Shown here in pieces: positions 31,303 to 34,421 of a stretch of DNA of 34,421 nt. The position numbers and the translations under genes are program-made. Numbering within the stretch: the first letter of the stretch is position 1; each line of letters starts with the position of its first letter. The notes under the pieces are model-generated. The model had not been told where the DNA came from and did no database searches. It saw nothing but the letters and a program-made list of their open reading frames with translations. The DNA is taken from positions 1 through 34,421 of the forward strand of contig JAFGNR010000092.1 in NCBI GenBank assembly GCA_016926915.1, in the 5' to 3' direction. Origin of the DNA: Anaerolineae bacterium (GTDB lineage: Bacteria > Chloroflexota > Anaerolineae > B4-G1 > SLSP01).

Positions 31303-32282
31303 ATGTTGATGTGATCATCCCTACTTATAATCGCGCTCCGGTTTTGCGGCGCACGTTGCAGGCGCTGGCAACACAATCGTTTCCTGCCGACCGCTTCAAT
31401 GTTCTTGTCGTCGATGATGGTTCGTCCGACGATACGCGTTTTGTCTGTGAATCTGCAGCGCTTCCACATCTCCGGTATTTGTCTCAGGCGCATGACGGCG
31501 CGACCGCGGCCCGGAATCTGGCTGCTAGCCAGAGCGATGCGGAGCTGTTGCTGTTTCTGGATGACGATATCACGATGGCGCCCTGGGCGCTTCATTGCCT
31601 GGTTCAGGAGCGCCAACGCCACGAAGACAAGTGCATCGTTGTGGGCACGCTTATCGACGTGAATCCGGATGCACCTGGAACTACCGATTGGGAGGGCGTC
31701 GCTCACCAACCTCCGGCGCCTTGCGAGAGCGTGGCGTTCGATTTCATCGAGTGTCTGACCGGGTGTTTGATGGTGCGCCGGGCCGATTTCGAAGATTTAG
31801 GTATGCTACAGAATCCTGCACCGGGATACTGGCCCAACTGGGATGACGTCGATTTCGCCTATCGGGCGTACGAGGAAGGGTTCAGTTTCCACCGCAGTCT
31901 GGGCGCTGTTTGCTACCATTGGGACCATGCCCAGAGCACGCTGCGGGCGTGCTTCCAGCGATGGGAGCGTGCTGGAGAAGCAGCGGCGCTTCTGTTCCGG
32001 AAGCATCCGGGGCTGATCCGGTATATGCCGATGTTCGAGGACAAGACTCCTATTGTCTGGGGAGTCGATTCCGCGCGGCTCGTGGCGAACAAGCTCTTCC
32101 ACCAGCTAACGGCGTGGTCGCCAGTCTTGCACGTCATCGAGACCCTGGCTTTGCGGGTGGAGCGACAGAAGGCGCATCGCTTAGGGTACAGTTTGCTTTC
32201 GCGGTGGGGTATCAGCGCCTACATCCTTCGTGGGTACCAGGCTGGTTTGTCGAAATACGGCGGCAGGGGGGGGGACGTGTGA
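31299..32282 (+). CDS. GT2 glycosyltransferase
   Basis: This is a 327-residue GT2 enzyme. It shows VDVIIPTYNRAPVLRRTL (3-20), LVVDDGSSDDT (36-46), GATAARNLA and LLLFLDDDITMAPW, with the DDD motif at 88-90. A later segment NWDDVDFAYRAYEEGFSFH fits the ED-like catalytic position with D in place of E. FIECLTGCLMVRRADFEDLG precedes it. The ATG at 31299 is chosen over a frame opening at 31281 because it overlaps the previous stop as ATGA and has GGGAG about 11 nt upstream. Its stop overlaps the GTG of the polymerase gene. Donor and acceptor are unknown. Confidence 0.88.
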   Translation: MNVDVIIPTYNRAPVLRRTLQALATQSFPADRFNVLVVDDGSSDDTRFVCESAALPHLRYLSQAHDGATAARNLAASQSDAELLLFLDDDITMAPWALHCLVQERQRHEDKCIVVGTLIDVNPDAPGTTDWEGVAHQPPAPCESVAFDFIECLTGCLMVRRADFEDLGMLQNPAPGYWPNWDDVDFAYRAYEEGFSFHRSLGAVCYHWDHAQSTLRACFQRWERAGEAAALLFRKHPGLIRYMPMFEDKTPIVWGVDSARLVANKLFHQLTAWSPVLHVIETLALRVERQKAHRLGYSLLSRWGISAYILRGYQAGLSKYGGRGGDV

Positions 32283-33706
32283 ATCGTTTCAACGGGAGGC
32301 GATTTGCAGGCATACCGTTTCGGGCGCTCTGGAAACCTGCAATTGTGGCTGTGACCCTGGTGTTGGCTGCGTGGGTCGGGCTGCTGGGCTCCCAGCTGCC
32401 GGTGTTGGTTATCATCGCCGGTCTCGGGGGGATTATTCTATTGCAGCAACCCGTGTTGGGGCTTTTCGGGCTGGTCGCGGCTACGGTTGCCATTCCTCTT
32501 CAATTCAACACCGGCACGGAAGTCAGCCTCAACGCGGCTACGCTTCTCGTTCCGGCTCTCGCCGTGGGGTGGGCTTTGAGTCTGGTGCGCCGCCCTGAGT
32601 GGTCCTGGCCGGCGTCTCGCGTCAACCCGCCGCTGGCAGGCTTCCTGTTAGCCGGTCTGCTCTCCTTGTTAGTGGGGAACGTGACCTGGGATCCGGCGGT
32701 GCCACGATCGGGAAGCTTTATCATGGTACAGCTGGCGCAGTGGGCGATCTTTGCTTTTGCTGCCATCGCTTTTTGGCTGCTGCCAAATTTGTCTGACGAG
32801 CGTTGGCTACAGCGGGTGATGTGGTTTTTCCTGTTGTTGGGGGGCGGTATTGCGATTTTGCGAAGCGTGCCTGGCCTTGGTTCTTTGCTCGACCAGTTGA
32901 CAACGGCGGCTTTCATCCGCGCGCCTCTGTGGGTCGTGATGTCCGGTTTGGCCGGCGGGCAGCTCCTCTTCAATCAAGAGCTGGCTTCCTGGAAAAAACT
33001 GTTCCTGGTTGCGGTGCTCATCGCTGTTCTCTACCAGGTCTTCTTTCCGTTGCGTGAGGCGGTCTCTCACTGGGCCGGCGTGGCGGCGACGCTGGGGATG
33101 CTGATCTGGTTCAGGTTCCCGCGTGTCCGTTGGGTGATCGTGGCGCTCGCCATTGTGTTGGCCGGCATGGGGATTCTATTCCCCACCGTCTACGAGTTTG
33201 CCGGCGGTGAGGATGAATGGGCAACGAGCGGCGCATCCCGGTTGACGTTGATTAGGCGGGTGCTTGAAGTGACCATGCGCAATCCTATCACTGGATTGGG
33301 TCCTGCCTCGTATCGCAACTATGCCAACGTTGAGCCTCTCCGGTATGGGCAGGCGTTGTGGGTCAACCCCCGAGTGAATTCTCACAACAACTACGTGGAC
33401 ATCTTTGCCCATACCGGGTTGCTGGGTCTGGGGTTGTTTCTCTGGTTCGCCTGGGAACTCCTGATGCTGGGATGGCAACTGAGCGCGCGTTACCGTGAAG
33501 GATTCGTGGGGGGATACGTCAGTGGGATGACAGCCGTGTGGGTGGGCAGTCTGGTCATCATGCTTCTGGCGGATTGGTTGCTGCCATTTGTCTACAATAT
33601 CGGTTTCCCCGGGTTTCAGGCGAGTTTGTTGGTGTGGTTGTTTGCCGGGGGTCTCCTGGTGATTGCATCGTCGCAGGATCCGCACCTTCAACAGGAAACA
33701 GTATGA
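32279..33706 (+). CDS. O-antigen ligase/polymerase family protein (Wzy_C), second copy
   Basis: This is a 475-residue polytopic membrane protein with about ten to twelve hydrophobic helices. A large loop near 310-370 holds SRLTLIRRVLEVTMRNPITG, followed by LGPASYR and NSHNNYVDIFAHTGLLGLGL, the hallmark of O-antigen ligases and polymerases. It would join glycan units on the outer face of the membrane. The GTG at 32279 overlaps the GT2 stop (GTGA). A longer frame open from 31910 is rejected because it would run through most of the GT2 gene. A different member of the family is encoded at 6281-7600, so two assembly activities may exist in this region. Confidence 0.85.
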   Translation: MNRFNGRRFAGIPFRALWKPAIVAVTLVLAAWVGLLGSQLPVLVIIAGLGGIILLQQPVLGLFGLVAATVAIPLQFNTGTEVSLNAATLLVPALAVGWALSLVRRPEWSWPASRVNPPLAGFLLAGLLSLLVGNVTWDPAVPRSGSFIMVQLAQWAIFAFAAIAFWLLPNLSDERWLQRVMWFFLLLGGGIAILRSVPGLGSLLDQLTTAAFIRAPLWVVMSGLAGGQLLFNQELASWKKLFLVAVLIAVLYQVFFPLREAVSHWAGVAATLGMLIWFRFPRVRWVIVALAIVLAGMGILFPTVYEFAGGEDEWATSGASRLTLIRRVLEVTMRNPITGLGPASYRNYANVEPLRYGQALWVNPRVNSHNNYVDIFAHTGLLGLGLFLWFAWELLMLGWQLSARYREGFVGGYVSGMTAVWVGSLVIMLLADWLLPFVYNIGFPGFQASLLVWLFAGGLLVIASSQDPHLQQETV

Positions 33707-33783
33707 AGTTGTTTTGCTGCGGTTCCCCGAAGCGCTTTAACGGCGCGCGCAAGGGCTCGCTCAGGGCCAGGTGGAGGATGTAG
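33703..33783 (+). CDS. 26-codon basic reading frame between the polymerase and GT2 genes
   Basis: An ATG at 33703 overlaps the polymerase stop as ATGA, has AGGA about 7 nt upstream, and opens a 26-codon frame ending in TAG at 33783. The next GTG starts 2 nt later. The peptide begins MKLFCCGSPKRFNGARKG and is very basic. It may be a coupling peptide that keeps ribosomes moving between two genes, a remnant of a degraded gene, or chance. No family is recognised. Confidence 0.3.
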   Translation: MKLFCCGSPKRFNGARKGSLRARWRM

Positions 33784-33785
33784 GC

Positions 33786-34421
33786 GTGACGGATTTGTCC
33801 GTTATCGTAGTCAATTGGAACACCTGTGAGCTGCTCGCCGGCTGCCTGAAGTCGCTCGAAGATGATTTCAGGAATCCACAGGACTTGAATATCCGGATCA
33901 TTGTGGTCGACAATGCCTCTACGGACGGCAGCGCCGAAATGGTGCGCGCCCGTTTCCCGTGGGTGCAGCTTATCGAGAATGTCGAGAACGTGGGGTTTGC
34001 CCGCGCCAATAACCAGGCCATCCGGATCACAACAACACCGTACGTGTTGCTGCTCAACAGCGATACGCGGGTTCATGAAGGGGCTTTCCGGACATTGGTA
34101 GCTTTCATGGAAACACACCCCGAAACCGGCGCTGCCGGCCCCTATCTTTACAATGCGGACGGCTCCCTTCAACCCTCGTGTCATCCTATCCTGACGCCGG
34201 GCCGGGAATTCTGGCGACTTTCGTTTGCGGATCGATTACTGCCCCTGGCGACGTATCCGATGCACCGGTGGAATTCGGATACGCCTCGCAAGGTGGAAGT
34301 AATCAAAGGGGCCTGTCTGCTTTTGCGCCGTGATGCGCTGGATCAGGTGGGAGTGTTGGATGAAGGGTTTTTCATGTATTCCGAGGAGATGGATCTCTGC
34401 CATCGTTTGCTGAAAGCAGGA
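33786..34421 (+). CDS. GT2 glycosyltransferase, partial (cut by window edge)
   Basis: This is 212 codons of a GT2 enzyme open to the right edge. It has LSVIVVNWNTCELLAGCLKS (4-23), VVDNASTDGSAEM (41-53), NVGFARANNQAI and YVLLLNSDTRVHEGA, with the NSD metal motif at 91-93. Near the edge, VIKGACLLLRRDAL and DEGFFMYSEEMDLCHRLLKA give the acidic catalytic region typical of WbbL-like rhamnosyltransferases. The GTG at 33786 is preferred because GGAGG (33773-33777) lies 8 nt upstream and the product then begins VTDLSVIVVNWN, like its relatives. An in-frame GTG at 33771 is possible. Confidence 0.88.
   Translation, partial: MTDLSVIVVNWNTCELLAGCLKSLEDDFRNPQDLNIRIIVVDNASTDGSAEMVRARFPWVQLIENVENVGFARANNQAIRITTTPYVLLLNSDTRVHEGAFRTLVAFMETHPETGAAGPYLYNADGSLQPSCHPILTPGREFWRLSFADRLLPLATYPMHRWNSDTPRKVEVIKGACLLLRRDALDQVGVLDEGFFMYSEEMDLCHRLLKAG

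Noticed and set aside
31910-32278. N-terminal extension of the second polymerase to 31910
   Set aside because: These 123 codons lie within the GT2 gene in another frame; the GTGA overlap at 32279 explains the real start.
33558-34184. 208-codon minus-strand frame at the right end
   Set aside because: It is antisense to the polymerase end and the truncated GT2, both with clear motifs; no ribosome binding site or family features.
1-34421. CRISPR arrays, insertion sequences, integrases, phage or plasmid genes
   Set aside because: None was found; no spaced direct repeats, transposase motifs or attachment-site-like repeats were noticed while reading, although a computed repeat search was not possible.

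Overview
The window looks like a bacterial chromosome segment rich in surface-polysaccharide genes. A member of the Chloroflexota (Anaerolineae-like) is the best guess. The reasons are a bacterial XPB-type helicase, a primary sigma factor with an acidic N-terminus, two nucleotidyltransferases of the NTP_transf_5 type (PF14907), and surface beta-propeller proteins with Pro/Thr-rich linkers and C-terminal membrane anchors. This lineage call is an inference from protein style and moderately high GC; no rRNA or other decisive marker is present. No tRNA, rRNA, CRISPR, insertion sequence or prophage gene was seen.

Left end (1-2200): the 5' part of an XPB-like DNA repair helicase gene runs off the left edge on the minus strand. 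It is divergent from a primary sigma factor gene (rpoD, 891-2144) that ends in a clear hairpin terminator. The 372-bp gap between them holds a probably leaderless promoter for the helicase, a near-consensus plus-strand promoter that runs within about 50 nt into a perfect intrinsic terminator, two further hairpins, and a second promoter just before rpoD.

Minus-strand operon (about 10,920 down to 2217): starting from two tandem promoters, the order is DegT/DnrJ/EryC1-type sugar aminotransferase, membrane NDP-sugar 4,6-dehydratase (CapD/PglF-like), O-antigen ligase/polymerase, a GT39/PMT-like membrane glycosyltransferase, a small membrane protein, an NTP_transf_5 nucleotidyltransferase and threonylcarbamoyl-AMP synthase (Sua5/TsaC). 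The first two genes together suggest synthesis of a 4-amino-4,6-dideoxy sugar nucleotide.

Plus-strand region (11,109 to the right edge): a second NTP_transf_5 gene is followed by a fully consensus promoter (TTGACA-16-TATAAT). Its leader carries a 20-codon reading frame and then an intrinsic terminator just ahead of the next gene. From there a tightly packed, largely translationally coupled array runs to the window edge: hexapeptide acyltransferase, polyprenyl-phosphate-sugar synthase-like GT2, B12-binding radical SAM enzyme, two membrane-anchored BNR/Asp-box propeller proteins, Wzm/Wzt ABC exporter, GH88/GH105-like hydrolase, polysaccharide pyruvyltransferase-like protein, three GT4 enzymes, a GNAT acyltransferase, a polysaccharide deacetylase, two GT2 enzymes, a second O-antigen polymerase, a 26-codon reading frame and a truncated GT2. 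Together these would assemble, modify and export a complex surface glycan.

The most interesting regulatory feature is the promoter/short-ORF/terminator leader at 12,337-12,516, which could gate an operon of more than 20 kb. The similar promoter-terminator unit in front of rpoD, and several apparently leaderless starts, are also worth testing. The only gene-free stretch longer than 300 bases is 519-890; its contents are itemised in the feature list.
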